Origin: Lachnospiraceae bacterium
GTDB taxonomy: Bacteria; Bacillota; Clostridia; Lachnospirales; Lachnospiraceae
Reading direction: 5' to 3'
Assembly (NCBI GenBank): GCA_017532145.1
Contig: JAFXJR010000112.1
Span: forward strand, 1 to 39,910
Length of the DNA stretch: 39,910 bases
In this document: piece by piece, positions 16,939-24,577 of the stretch
Numbering within the stretch: position 1 is the stretch's first letter
Layout: the number at the start of each line of letters is the position of its first letter
Notes under the pieces: generated by a model
What the model saw: only the letters and a program-made list of their open reading frames with translations
Told to the model about the DNA's origin: nothing
Databases searched by the model: none
Made by a program: the position numbers and the translations under genes

Positions 16939-18135
16939 TTAGGAAAGAGGAAGAGAGATTCTATCCACCTGTATAATAACAGAAAAAGATGCGTCCATCT
17001 GCCTGATTTCCTTTTTAAGATAGGCAGTAATTTCTTCACTACTGCTGGAATAGCCAAAGGGAATGACCAAATCAAACATTAAATGGGCAGAGGAAGAATC
17101 CTTTACCATTCTAAAATCATGGAAATCCACTTCGGGATAGGAGGTATCAAGCAGTTGTCTGAGATACTGTTTTAATTCATTGGTTTGTTGGTCATTGGTA
17201 ATAATGGGATCCATATGAATAACAGCTTCGCAATAAAGCTCCTCACGAAGACGATGCTCAATAGCATCAATTTTATTATGAAGTAGAAGGATATTACCAT
17301 CTGCTGCTACCTCTGCATGTAGGGAAAGCATAATTCTATCGGGACCATAATCATGTACCACAATATCATGAATCCCTCTAATTTCTTCATCACTGAGAAC
17401 CAGAGCTTCTACCTTTTGAATAAATTCCGGGGAAGGCGCCTGTCCCAGCAGGGGGGTAACGGTTTCCTTGGCTGCCTGACAACCGGTATAGAAGATAAAC
17501 AAGCCTACCAAAATACCGCAATAGCCATCCGTTTGAAGGCCGATAAAATGTTCTATCAAAGTGGAGAAAAATACAGCAGTGGTAGCAACAGCATCACTAA
17601 GGCTGTCTGCAGCTGTGGCATGCATGGCAGTACTGCCGATTTTCTTTCCCATCGCTTTGTTATAGGCATACATATAGAGCTTGACTCCAATAGAAGCAGC
17701 CAGAATAACCAGCGTCAGCAGGCTGTATTCAGCAGGCTGGGGATGGAGGATTTTGTCTACGGAGGAGCGGATAAGCTCAAAGGCCATAAAAAGGATGGCA
17801 ATAGAGACCAATAACCCGGATAGATATTCTATCCTTCCATGACCAAAAGGATGAGCCGAGTCAGGCTTTTGACTTGCCATTTTAAAGCCTATCAGGGTTA
17901 CTAAGGAAGAACCTGCATCGGACAGATTATTAAAGGCATCGGCAGTAATAGCAATGGAATGGCTCAGACTACCTGCCAGAAATTTTCCTGCAAAAAGGAG
18001 GATATTCAAAGCGATGCCCAAGCTGCCGCAAAGGATACCGCAGGTTTGTCGTATCTGAGAGGGAATAGGCTCCTGGGTAGGAGAAGAAAGTGTATGATAT
18101 TCTTTGATAAAAAGCCTGATCAGTAGAGACAGCAT
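16939..18135 (-). CDS. Cation diffusion facilitator (CDF) family metal exporter
   Basis: A 398-aa protein from the ATG at 18135, chosen because AAAGGAG lies about 9 bases upstream. The open frame extends to 18228 but lacks such a site there. Six membrane spans are predicted in the first 230 residues or so. The intramembrane metal site is visible: D-A-F-N-N-L-S-D in the second helix and H-A-T-A-A-D in the fifth, with H-P-F-G-H-G-R between. A cytoplasmic ferredoxin-like domain follows (G-I-H-D-I-V-V-H-D-Y-G-P). CDF proteins export Zn, Mn, Fe or Co by proton exchange, and the H-D plus D-D tetrad fits zinc or manganese. An additional C-terminal 80 residues look like a second, degenerate regulatory domain. 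Confidence 0.93.
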   Translation of the reverse strand: MLSLLIRLFIKEYHTLSSPTQEPIPSQIRQTCGILCGSLGIALNILLFAGKFLAGSLSHSIAITADAFNNLSDAGSSLVTLIGFKMASQKPDSAHPFGHGRIEYLSGLLVSIAILFMAFELIRSSVDKILHPQPAEYSLLTLVILAASIGVKLYMYAYNKAMGKKIGSTAMHATAADSLSDAVATTAVFFSTLIEHFIGLQTDGYCGILVGLFIFYTGCQAAKETVTPLLGQAPSPEFIQKVEALVLSDEEIRGIHDIVVHDYGPDRIMLSLHAEVAADGNILLLHNKIDAIEHRLREELYCEAVIHMDPIITNDQQTNELKQYLRQLLDTSYPEVDFHDFRMVKDSSSAHLMFDLVIPFGYSSSSEEITAYLKKEIRQMDASFSVIIQVDRISLPLS

Positions 18136-18243
18136 AGGTACTTTCTCCTTTTTCTGATAAAATCTGTTTGCAAAAGTAAAGTGAGGAACAGTTACCGCTA
18201 TTGTAAATCGTTTGTGTAGAAAATACAAGAGAGAGGATTAGAA

Positions 18244-18582
18244 TCAGAGATATTGTTGATAATGTCCAACATCCATCCAATACTCCAGTTTAGAAAGAAT
18301 ATTCTGCTTGGAGATGGATTCAAAGTATTCTAAAGGCTGGATAAAGGGATTGGTATTACGTTGATCCACCAGATAAAGTATATATGTTCCTGATGGGTTC
18401 ATTGCAGGATACCAGCCCAAATCTATCAGAAGATGCTGGTTTTCCAATTGGAGCAAATCCTCTACTAATTCATGGCAGGCCTCCCAGCCGTCCCTGTGCG
18501 GGTCGTATTCTGAAAATTGATTCTGTTTAACAGTCCATCCTCCAGGGATTCTCAAGGGCTGCAGATTAAAATAATTCATCAT
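18244..18582 (-). CDS. Small protein of unknown function, resembling toxin-immunity proteins
   Basis: A 112-aa soluble protein, with AAAAAGGAG just before its ATG. The N-terminus (L-R-I-P-G-G-W-T-V), an acidic helix (E-D-L-L-Q-L), L-I-D-L-G-W-Y-P, then Y-I-L-Y-L-V and a terminal helix with K-L-E-Y-W-M form a compact alpha/beta pattern. I recall similar short Firmicutes proteins beside polymorphic toxins, but no toxin gene is adjacent here, so an immunity role is only a suggestion. It lies upstream of the CDF gene on the same strand with a gap of 108 bp. Confidence 0.6.
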   Translation of the reverse strand: MMNYFNLQPLRIPGGWTVKQNQFSEYDPHRDGWEACHELVEDLLQLENQHLLIDLGWYPAMNPSGTYILYLVDQRNTNPFIQPLEYFESISKQNILSKLEYWMDVGHYQQYL

Positions 18583-18730
18583 TGGTTATCTCCTTTTTGT
18601 ATCGGTTAAATACTGTATGTTTCACTTATTTTTTGGGATATTATATAATAATCATAGACCTCTGTAAATATTTACCATAAATGTGTGAAAAGCCCACTCA
18701 TTTATGGGTGGAATGGACAGCACAAAATAC

Positions 18731-18759
18731 TAGACAATTTTTCAAATCTAAAGTATACT
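18731..18759 (+). promoter_or_regulatory. Probable gpmI promoter
   Basis: TAGACA (18731-18736), 17-bp spacer, TATACT (18754-18759), giving a leader of about 125 nt. The remaining 18583-18889 gap also holds a TATAATAAT-rich stretch near 18642 that may serve the divergent 112-aa gene, and a small CCAC-N11-GTGG hairpin at 18695. Confidence 0.6.
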
Positions 18760-18889
18760 AAACGAAGTAGATTGGAATAGTGAAACGTATGGTTGTAATG
18801 AAACAAATCACAGGGATAATTCCAACAGATTTTAAGATAGGACAGCAGGTGATTACTGCCAGATAGTAGATAGAGATAGGAGAGAGAAA

Positions 18890-20434
18890 ATGAATAAAAA
18901 ACCTACGGTATTAATGATTCTTGACGGCTATGGTTTGAATGGGAAAAAGGAAGGCAATGCCATTGCCCAGGCTAATACTCCCGTAATGGACAGGTTGATG
19001 AAGGAATACCCTTTTGTGGAGGGAAATGCCAGCGGCATGGCAGTAGGACTGCCAGATGGACAGATGGGCAATTCCGAGGTAGGACATCTGAATATGGGAG
19101 CAGGTCGTATTGTATATCAGGAACTAACCAGGATTACCAAGGAAATTCAGGAGGGTACTTTTTTTGAAAATCCGGCGTTGTTGGAGGCAGTAGAAAATTG
19201 TAAGGCCAATGATACTGCACTGCATCTGTTCGGACTGGTTTCTGATGGTGGAGTCCACAGCCACAACACCCATATCTATGGACTGCTGGATCTGGCAAAA
19301 AGGAATGGGCTTTCTAAGGTATATGTACACTGCTTCCTGGATGGAAGAGACACACCTCCGGAAAGCGGCAGGGATTTTGTGGCAGAGCTGGAAGCAAAGA
19401 TGGCAGAAATCGGTGTGGGAGAAGTGGCTTCCGTAATGGGACGTTACTATGCCATGGACAGGGATAACAACTATAACAGAGTTAAGCTGGCTTATGATGC
19501 GTTGACAAAGGGAGAGGGGCTTTCAGCAGAAAGCGCCTGTGGTGCTATTGCTGATTCCTATGCCAGGGGAGAAACAGACGAGTTTGTAAAGCCCTCTGTC
19601 GTAATAAAGGATGGTGTACCTACAGCAATAATTCAGGATAAGGATTCGGTAATCTTCTTTAATTTCAGACCTGATAGAGCAAGAGAGATTACCCGATATT
19701 TTTGTGAGAATGAATTTACCGCTTGTGAAAGGGAAAGGAGACTGGATGTTGTCTTCGTATGCTTTTCAGACTATGATCCTACTATTCCCAATAAGACGGT
19801 GGCCTTCCATAAGATAGCAGTAGAGAATACCTTTGGTGAATGGTTGGCAGCTAATCAAATGACACAGGCCAGAATCGCAGAGACAGAAAAGTATGCCCAT
19901 GTTACCTTCTTCTTTAATGGTGGTGTGGAGGAGCCTAACGAAGGAGAAGACAGAATTCTGGTAAATTCTCCCAAGGATGTGGCAACCTATGATTTAAAAC
20001 CCCAGATGAGTGCCTATGAGGTATGTGACAGGTTAGTAGAGTCTATTAAGGCTGATAAGTATGATGTGATTATTATCAATTTTGCTAATCCGGATATGGT
20101 GGGGCATACTGGTGTGGAAACCGCTGCTATTCAGGCAATAGAGGCAGTGGATGAATGTATTGGCAAGGCGGTAGAAGCAATAATAGAAGTGGGGGGTACC
20201 ATGTTTATCTGTGCAGACCACGGTAACGCAGAACAGATGGTGGATGAGGGAACAGGAGAACCGTTTACTGCACATACCACTAACCCGGTACCCTTTATCT
20301 TAGTAAATTATGATGCAGACTATACCTTAAGAGAAGGCGGATGTCTGGCAGATATTATTCCTACTATGATAGAGATTATGGGAATGGAGCAGCCAAAGGA
20401 AATGACAGGTAAGTCCCTGCTGGTAAGAAAATAG
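18890..20434 (+). CDS. gpmI: 2,3-bisphosphoglycerate-independent phosphoglycerate mutase
   Basis: A 514-aa glycolytic enzyme of normal length that interconverts 3- and 2-phosphoglycerate in the cytoplasm using two Mn ions. Visible motifs: M-I-L-D-G-Y-G at the metal site, M-G-N-S-E-V-G-H with phosphoserine S62, S-D-G-G-V-H-S-H, D-G-R-D-T-P-P, F-R-P-D-R-A-R, F-F-F-N-G-G, N-F-A-N-P-D-M-V-G-H-T-G and A-D-H-G-N-A-E. A GATAGGAGAG site precedes the ATG. It is a single gene here, not in the common gapA-pgk-tpiA cluster, since its neighbours are repeats and unrelated genes. Confidence 0.98.
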   Translation: MNKKPTVLMILDGYGLNGKKEGNAIAQANTPVMDRLMKEYPFVEGNASGMAVGLPDGQMGNSEVGHLNMGAGRIVYQELTRITKEIQEGTFFENPALLEAVENCKANDTALHLFGLVSDGGVHSHNTHIYGLLDLAKRNGLSKVYVHCFLDGRDTPPESGRDFVAELEAKMAEIGVGEVASVMGRYYAMDRDNNYNRVKLAYDALTKGEGLSAESACGAIADSYARGETDEFVKPSVVIKDGVPTAIIQDKDSVIFFNFRPDRAREITRYFCENEFTACERERRLDVVFVCFSDYDPTIPNKTVAFHKIAVENTFGEWLAANQMTQARIAETEKYAHVTFFFNGGVEEPNEGEDRILVNSPKDVATYDLKPQMSAYEVCDRLVESIKADKYDVIIINFANPDMVGHTGVETAAIQAIEAVDECIGKAVEAIIEVGGTMFICADHGNAEQMVDEGTGEPFTAHTTNPVPFILVNYDADYTLREGGCLADIIPTMIEIMGMEQPKEMTGKSLLVRK

Positions 20435-20463
20435 AGGGATGAGCTGTTCAGGTAAAAGGGAAG

Positions 20464-20582
20464 GTAACTATTTAACCGAATCAAGGGAGATTCTTGCTTC
20501 AAGTATAACTAGTATATCGAATATGAGTTCACTGGCTCTTTGATTGGTCTGTACTTTCTGGTGAACATTACTGAATAGTTAC
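20464..20582 (+). repeat. Interspersed palindromic element, copy E (119 bp, composite)
   Basis: GTAACTATTTAACC at the left and TACTGAATAGTTAC at the right. The interior differs from copies A-D: it opens with the second-family core TTTAACCGAATCAAGG (from 20471) and later has TTTGATTGGTCTGTACTTT. It therefore links the two repeat families. Confidence 0.7.
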
Positions 20583-20626
20583 AGGAAAACAATGAATTTT
20601 GCAAGGTAAGAAAGAGAGGAAAACAA

Positions 20627-20950
20627 ATGACAACCGGATGCAAGGTATGGTTATGGCTGGTTTTGGTGTTAAACCTGATTTCATTGCTTGGAGGATTGAT
20701 GGCTATTATTGTAAATCCAATCTTGGGTATACTTATAGTAGTTACTGAGATTGCCATAGTAGCAGGAGCTGCCATGTTGCTTTTTAATCGAAAAAAGATA
20801 GGATTTTATGTGATTGTGGGAGCGGCAGTTGTTGCATTTGTACTCAATTTGATAAGTGGAGCAGGTCTAATTTCATCCTTGATTAGTGTGATATGCCTGC
20901 CTGGTATTACCTATCTGTTTGTCAGTAAGAATTCTGGTATATTTTATTAA
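20627..20950 (+). CDS. Small integral membrane protein, unknown
   Basis: A 107-aa protein with four predicted spans (about 8-28, 30-50, 60-78, 80-100) and very few charged residues. A short basic loop (N-R-K-K-I-G) lies between spans two and three. AAGAAAGAGG lies upstream of the ATG, and a terminator follows the stop by 8 bases. No family motif is recognised. It is preceded by copy E and is not obviously part of a longer unit. Confidence 0.6.
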   Translation: MTTGCKVWLWLVLVLNLISLLGGLMAIIVNPILGILIVVTEIAIVAGAAMLLFNRKKIGFYVIVGAAVVAFVLNLISGAGLISSLISVICLPGITYLFVSKNSGIFY

Positions 20951-20957
20951 AAAACAG

Positions 20958-20992
20958 TATGGCTTCGGTTTATCCGGAGCCGTATTTTATTT
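20958..20992 (+). terminator. Terminator after the 107-aa membrane protein
   Basis: An 11-bp stem (TATGGCTTCGG with its complement, two G-U pairs), 5-nt loop, then TTTTATTTT. Confidence 0.85.
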
Positions 20993-21085
20993 TGGATAAT
21001 TATTCGATATATTGGACATACTTGAAAAATATGATTGCTGAAAAGCTTTGGTTCTGCAGCAAACTAAGGGGTGTTTTATTTCATT

Positions 21086-21134
21086 ATAACTATTCATCAG
21101 GTCTGCACACTTCCTGTAATGAGCGTACAAAGAT
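21086..21134 (+). repeat. Interspersed palindromic element, copy F (left half only)
   Basis: ATAACTATTCATCAGGTCTGCACACTTCCTGT matches the left half of copy D in parts. It abuts the IS3 OrfB remnant at 21135 and cuts off the end of its coding sequence, so the element inserted into or recombined with the IS. Confidence 0.6.
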
Positions 21135-21540
21135 GTAGCTGATGAAGTATCGCCATATAAGAACCTTTAATTCCTCTACTGCCATTTGTTCAGTATTGTA
21201 ACGATTGCAGAGCAGTTCACTCTTCATTCTTGCCCATATGCTCTCACAGCGGGCGGCATCGCCCACTAACACTATTCATGCTCTGACGGACGGTGACAGA
21301 GGCTGATTTGGTTCATTACCCTGTATACGGTTCTGTCACCAGGGATTCTGACTCCTTCCGAATGCTTCAGGAGCAGTGCCTGATACATACAGATGTGTCC
21401 TTAAGAATCGTTGCATTCGTCTGCTCCACAGATTTCTCTCATGGCGTCAGCTGGCTTCTGGTATTTCCATGGACAGTTTTGGTTGGCGAGATATGGATAA
21501 AATTCCTGCCGGCTAATGCCCAGTAGTATGTACTACCGGC
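21135..21540 (-). pseudogene. Degenerate IS3-family transposase OrfB, catalytic core deleted
   Basis: Minus-strand translation from about 21530 gives G-I-S-R-Q-E-F-Y, then D-A-M-R-E-I-C, M-Y-Q-A-L-L-L-K-H and R-T-V-Y-R-V-M-N-Q-I-S-L-C-H-R-P, the N-terminal HTH_21-type part of IS150-like OrfB, with an internal TAA. After a stop-rich join near 21265-21295 it resumes in D-A-A-R-C-E-S-I-W-A-R-M-K-S-E-L-L, the segment holding the last acidic residue and C-terminal helix, ending W-R-Y-F-I-S-Y against repeat copy F. The rve catalytic core between these parts (about 100 residues) is absent, so the element is dead. The rest of the 20993-21677 stretch holds no gene. Confidence 0.8.
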
Positions 21541-21677
21541 TGGCTGTCAGATATCCTTCACTCCTTCCAATACCGGTATCCTGAGATTAATATAGAGGTT
21601 TGCAGGAAATCTATGAAAATGTGACTTACTGGCTGAAAAATGGAATCGTGGATTTAGGCTTTTATTCTGTCGAAATC

Positions 21678-21706
21678 TTGACAAATTAAATGTCGTTTCT
21701 TATAAT
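21678..21706 (+). promoter_or_regulatory. Consensus promoter of the FHA-PP2C-kinase operon
   Basis: TTGACA (21678-21683), 17-bp spacer, TATAAT (21701-21706). A full match to consensus. Transcription would start near 21713, immediately before the palindrome at 21717. Confidence 0.85.
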
Positions 21707-21716
21707 TTATAAAAAA

Positions 21717-21747
21717 AGTACTATTAGTACATTTATATACTAATGGT
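21717..21747. promoter_or_regulatory. Operator: AGTACTATTAGTAC palindrome plus degenerate second site
   Basis: AGTACTATTAGTAC at 21717-21730 is the same palindrome as at 27440-27454. A weaker copy (ACTAATGGT, 21739-21747) follows 19 bp away and covers the ATG at 21743, which is one reason to reject that ATG as the start. Confidence 0.65.
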
Positions 21748-21781
21748 TCTTTTATTAACTAAGATGCAGGTAGGGACAAAC

Positions 21782-22900
21782 ATGAAACTAAAAGCAAAGA
21801 TAAAGAATGATAAAATAATCGTCAGAGTAAAGTTTTCATTGAATGAAGAAATGGATGAAAAGGAATTGAACACCTTAACATCAAGAAATATTGTAGGATT
21901 TTTAAAGCCTTGTCTGGTCAGAAAAAAGGTGCTGGATTTTACAGGACCCTTGGGCATTGCACTAGAAGACTATCTGAAGGAGCGGATGGATGCTCATAAA
22001 TTTTTTATTCTGATGGCTCAGGTTACAAATGCGATCAGACAGGTTCAGGGGCTGGGATTAATTCAAGGAAAGCTTTTATTGGATATTAAGTATGTTTACT
22101 TTAATAAACTTACTAATCAGCTACAATTTATCTATGTGCCAATGGCTTCAGAAAATGGATGTGGAAACGTACTTGGCTTTATGGAGGCAGCAGCTTATCA
22201 AGCGAGAAGTGCGGCTGGAGAAAATGCAAATTTTCTTATTCAATTTCTTTATTTTTTACAGTCCATGGGTGTTTGCAATATTCAGGCTTTAGAGGATTAT
22301 ATTTCCAATCAAGATAGTGAGGTTGCCAAGCTGATTCGGAGACAGATTAGAGAGAATACTTGGATTATGCTACCTCAGGATAGTGATGATTTTCAAACGA
22401 CCTTAATGAACGAGGATGATTCTCAAACGACCCTGATGAATGGAGCAGGAGCGGAGTATCAAACCACTGTTTTGAATCAGGTAATGGATGAGGATTATCC
22501 GCAAACGACTCTAATGTATGAGGAAGAAGATGAGTATCAAACCACTCTTTTGGATCAAGATATGGGAACAATGGTGCTGGGAGACAATATGGCGTTGTCA
22601 CAGCCAATTCATTATCCCAGCCTGTGCAACTTGACTACAAATGAAAAAGTTATAGTGAATAAGCCTTTCTTTCGTTTAGGGTATGCAAAGGAATATGTGG
22701 ATTATTATATAAATAATAATACAGTGAGCAGAAGTCATGCAGATATTATTACAAGGAATGGTCATTATTATGTAGAGGATTTGAAATCAACAAATAACAC
22801 CTATATTAATGGAGCACAATTGGCTCCCAGAATAGAAACGGAAATTCGTGATGGAGATATTTTAAAGTTATCAAATGAAGAGTTTGTTTTTCATACTTAA
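21782..22900 (+). CDS. FHA-domain protein with N-terminal DUF6382-like domain and threonine motif repeats
   Basis: A 372-aa protein from the ATG at 21782, preceded by GTAGGG. The upstream ATG at 21743 lies in operator sequence and lacks a ribosome site. Residues 1-180 resemble the DUF6382-type domain that often precedes FHA domains in Clostridia. Residues about 200-268 hold six threonine motifs in an acidic stretch: QTTLM three times, QTTVL, QTTLL and GTMVL. An FHA domain fills the last 85 or so residues (R-L-G-Y, S-R-S-H-A-D, S-T-N-N-T-Y-I-N-G), binding phosphothreonine. The two kinases downstream are the likely source of phosphorylation, and the FHA domain could read the marks within or between molecules. 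First gene of the operon. Confidence 0.88.
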   Translation: MKLKAKIKNDKIIVRVKFSLNEEMDEKELNTLTSRNIVGFLKPCLVRKKVLDFTGPLGIALEDYLKERMDAHKFFILMAQVTNAIRQVQGLGLIQGKLLLDIKYVYFNKLTNQLQFIYVPMASENGCGNVLGFMEAAAYQARSAAGENANFLIQFLYFLQSMGVCNIQALEDYISNQDSEVAKLIRRQIRENTWIMLPQDSDDFQTTLMNEDDSQTTLMNGAGAEYQTTVLNQVMDEDYPQTTLMYEEEDEYQTTLLDQDMGTMVLGDNMALSQPIHYPSLCNLTTNEKVIVNKPFFRLGYAKEYVDYYINNNTVSRSHADIITRNGHYYVEDLKSTNNTYINGAQLAPRIETEIRDGDILKLSNEEFVFHT

Positions 22901-22922
22901 AAATACATAGGAGAGAAAGAGG

Positions 22923-23687
22923 ATGAATTTAACGGCTACAGCCAATACAGATGTAGGGATAAGAAAAGAGGTAAACCAGGATAGTATATTGGTCAAACAT
23001 GCTCAGACGGAAAGGGAAGAAGTAATGCTGGCTGTTATTTGTGATGGAATGGGGGGACTGTCTAAGGGAGAATTAGCCAGTGCTACAGTAATTCGAGCCT
23101 TTTCTGATTGGTTTGACTGGGAGCTTCCTAAGGAAATAGAGGGCTTATCAGATTTAAGAGCTATCGGAAAAAAATGGGAAAGTATGTTGATTAATCTGAA
23201 TGCACAAATTTTAGACTATGGTAAGAGACAGCATACTAATCTGGGAACTACTTTTTCTGGAATATTGATGGTTAATAATAGTTATGTTATTGGACATGTA
23301 GGAGATTCCAGAGTCTATTATATGGGCAATGAGATTTGTCAGCTGACAGAAGATCAAACTGTGGTGGCAAAGGAAGTAAGAGAGGGAAGGATGACACCGG
23401 AGCAGGCGAAAGTAGACAGACGTAGAAATATGCTACTACAGTGTGTGGGAGCCTCCAGAGTAGTGATTCCTCAAATGGTATATGGCACAGTGGAAAAAGG
23501 AGTCTATCTTTTGTGTTCTGACGGCTTTCGCAATCAAAATACGGATGAAGAAATCAGAAACGCTTTTGTGCTGGATAAGCTGGTAGATAAGGAGAGGATG
23601 CACGTAGTAACTGAAGCGATGATTAATCAGGCTAAGGACAGAAATGAGAGAGATAATATTTCGGTTATATTAATTAAGGCAGAATAA
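22923..23687 (+). CDS. PP2C-family protein serine/threonine phosphatase
   Basis: A 254-aa soluble Mn/Mg phosphatase of normal length for bacterial Stp/PrpC proteins. All metal-site motifs are seen: N-Q-D-S near residue 19, D41-G-M-G-G, G-H-V-G-D-S-R-V, C-S-D-G-F and R-D-N-I-S-V. The gene starts 22 bases after the FHA gene and has GGAGAG before its ATG. It would remove the phosphates added by the kinases at 23714 and 24578. Confidence 0.95.
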   Translation: MNLTATANTDVGIRKEVNQDSILVKHAQTEREEVMLAVICDGMGGLSKGELASATVIRAFSDWFDWELPKEIEGLSDLRAIGKKWESMLINLNAQILDYGKRQHTNLGTTFSGILMVNNSYVIGHVGDSRVYYMGNEICQLTEDQTVVAKEVREGRMTPEQAKVDRRRNMLLQCVGASRVVIPQMVYGTVEKGVYLLCSDGFRNQNTDEEIRNAFVLDKLVDKERMHVVTEAMINQAKDRNERDNISVILIKAE

Positions 23688-23713
23688 AAGAGATAGATAA
23701 AAAGGAGTATCAA

Positions 23714-24520
23714 ATGGCAAAGAAAGGGGAAGTATTAGATGGGCGATATGAAATACTTGCACTTGTTGGTAAAGGTGATTTTTCACAGACATGGCTTGCT
23801 TTGGATAAACGCTTAAATAAACCATGGGCAATAAAGGAATTTGAAAAGAGAGTGAGTGATAGTGTACTGGCAGAATGTGACTTAATGAACATGCTAAATC
23901 ATTCTGGTATTCCACATATTGTAGATAAATTAGAGAGAGAAAATAGTATTTATATTGTGATGGATTACATAGAGGGAGATGTTTTGACAAACTTGTTAAA
24001 ATCTGGTCCCCAGTCAGAGGAGTCTGTCATGGAATGGGCAAAACAGCTTTGTGACATCTTAGCTTATCTTCATCGTCAAACGCCTCCCATTATCTATAGA
24101 GACATGAAACCAGCAAATATAATGTTGACTCCAGAAGGAGAGATAAAGCTGATTGATTTTGGTATTGCCAGACAGTATAAGGAGGGAAAACTGGCAGATA
24201 CCATGGTACTAGGAACTCCAGGATATGCTTCCCCAGAGCATATGGGATCCAGACAAACAGATGCCCGATCGGATATTTTTACCTTGGGTATGACCATGCA
24301 TCATTTGATAACAGGAGTAGACCCCAGACCGGCAGACTATAGATATGCTCCCATTAGACAATGGAATTCAAAGCTGTCAAAAAGTATGGAAGCAATCATT
24401 GATAAGTGTACAGCTGTCCGTCCGGAGGATAGATATCAAAACTGTAAAGAATTAAGGTATGATTTAGAACAAGAGATTGTGAAAAGGAAAAAAGGAAAAA
24501 AAGTAAGTTTTTTTAGATGA
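23714..24520 (+). CDS. Soluble Ser/Thr protein kinase (Hanks type)
   Basis: A 268-aa kinase domain with nothing else: no membrane span, PASTA repeat or sensor. Visible sites: G-x-G loop V-G-K-G-D-F-S, K41 in W-A-I-K, catalytic D130 in Y-R-D-M-K-P-A-N, D148 in D-F-G, and an activation loop A-D-T-M-V-L-G-T-P-G-Y. The usual H of HRD is tyrosine, as is common in this bacterial branch. It shares long near-identical stretches with the next kinase, so the two arose by tandem duplication. It lies 26 bases after the phosphatase. The short basic tail (K-R-K-K-G-K-K) might lie at the membrane. Confidence 0.95.
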   Translation: MAKKGEVLDGRYEILALVGKGDFSQTWLALDKRLNKPWAIKEFEKRVSDSVLAECDLMNMLNHSGIPHIVDKLERENSIYIVMDYIEGDVLTNLLKSGPQSEESVMEWAKQLCDILAYLHRQTPPIIYRDMKPANIMLTPEGEIKLIDFGIARQYKEGKLADTMVLGTPGYASPEHMGSRQTDARSDIFTLGMTMHHLITGVDPRPADYRYAPIRQWNSKLSKSMEAIIDKCTAVRPEDRYQNCKELRYDLEQEIVKRKKGKKVSFFR

Positions 24521-24577
24521 TAGTAGTAGGAAGATAGGGAGAAGAAAGAAATATACTGAAGATAGAAAGGAGTATCA

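Noticed and set aside
17353-17814. 153-codon open frame on the plus strand
   Set aside because: Lies wholly antisense to the CDF transporter, with no ribosome site or motif.
21293-21526. 77-codon open frame on the plus strand
   Set aside because: It is antisense to the IS3 OrfB remnant, whose protein similarity is clear on the other strand.
21743-21781. ATG at 21743 as start of the first FHA protein
   Set aside because: No ribosome site, very short leader, and it overlaps the degenerate operator. The ATG at 21782 has an upstream GTAGGG.
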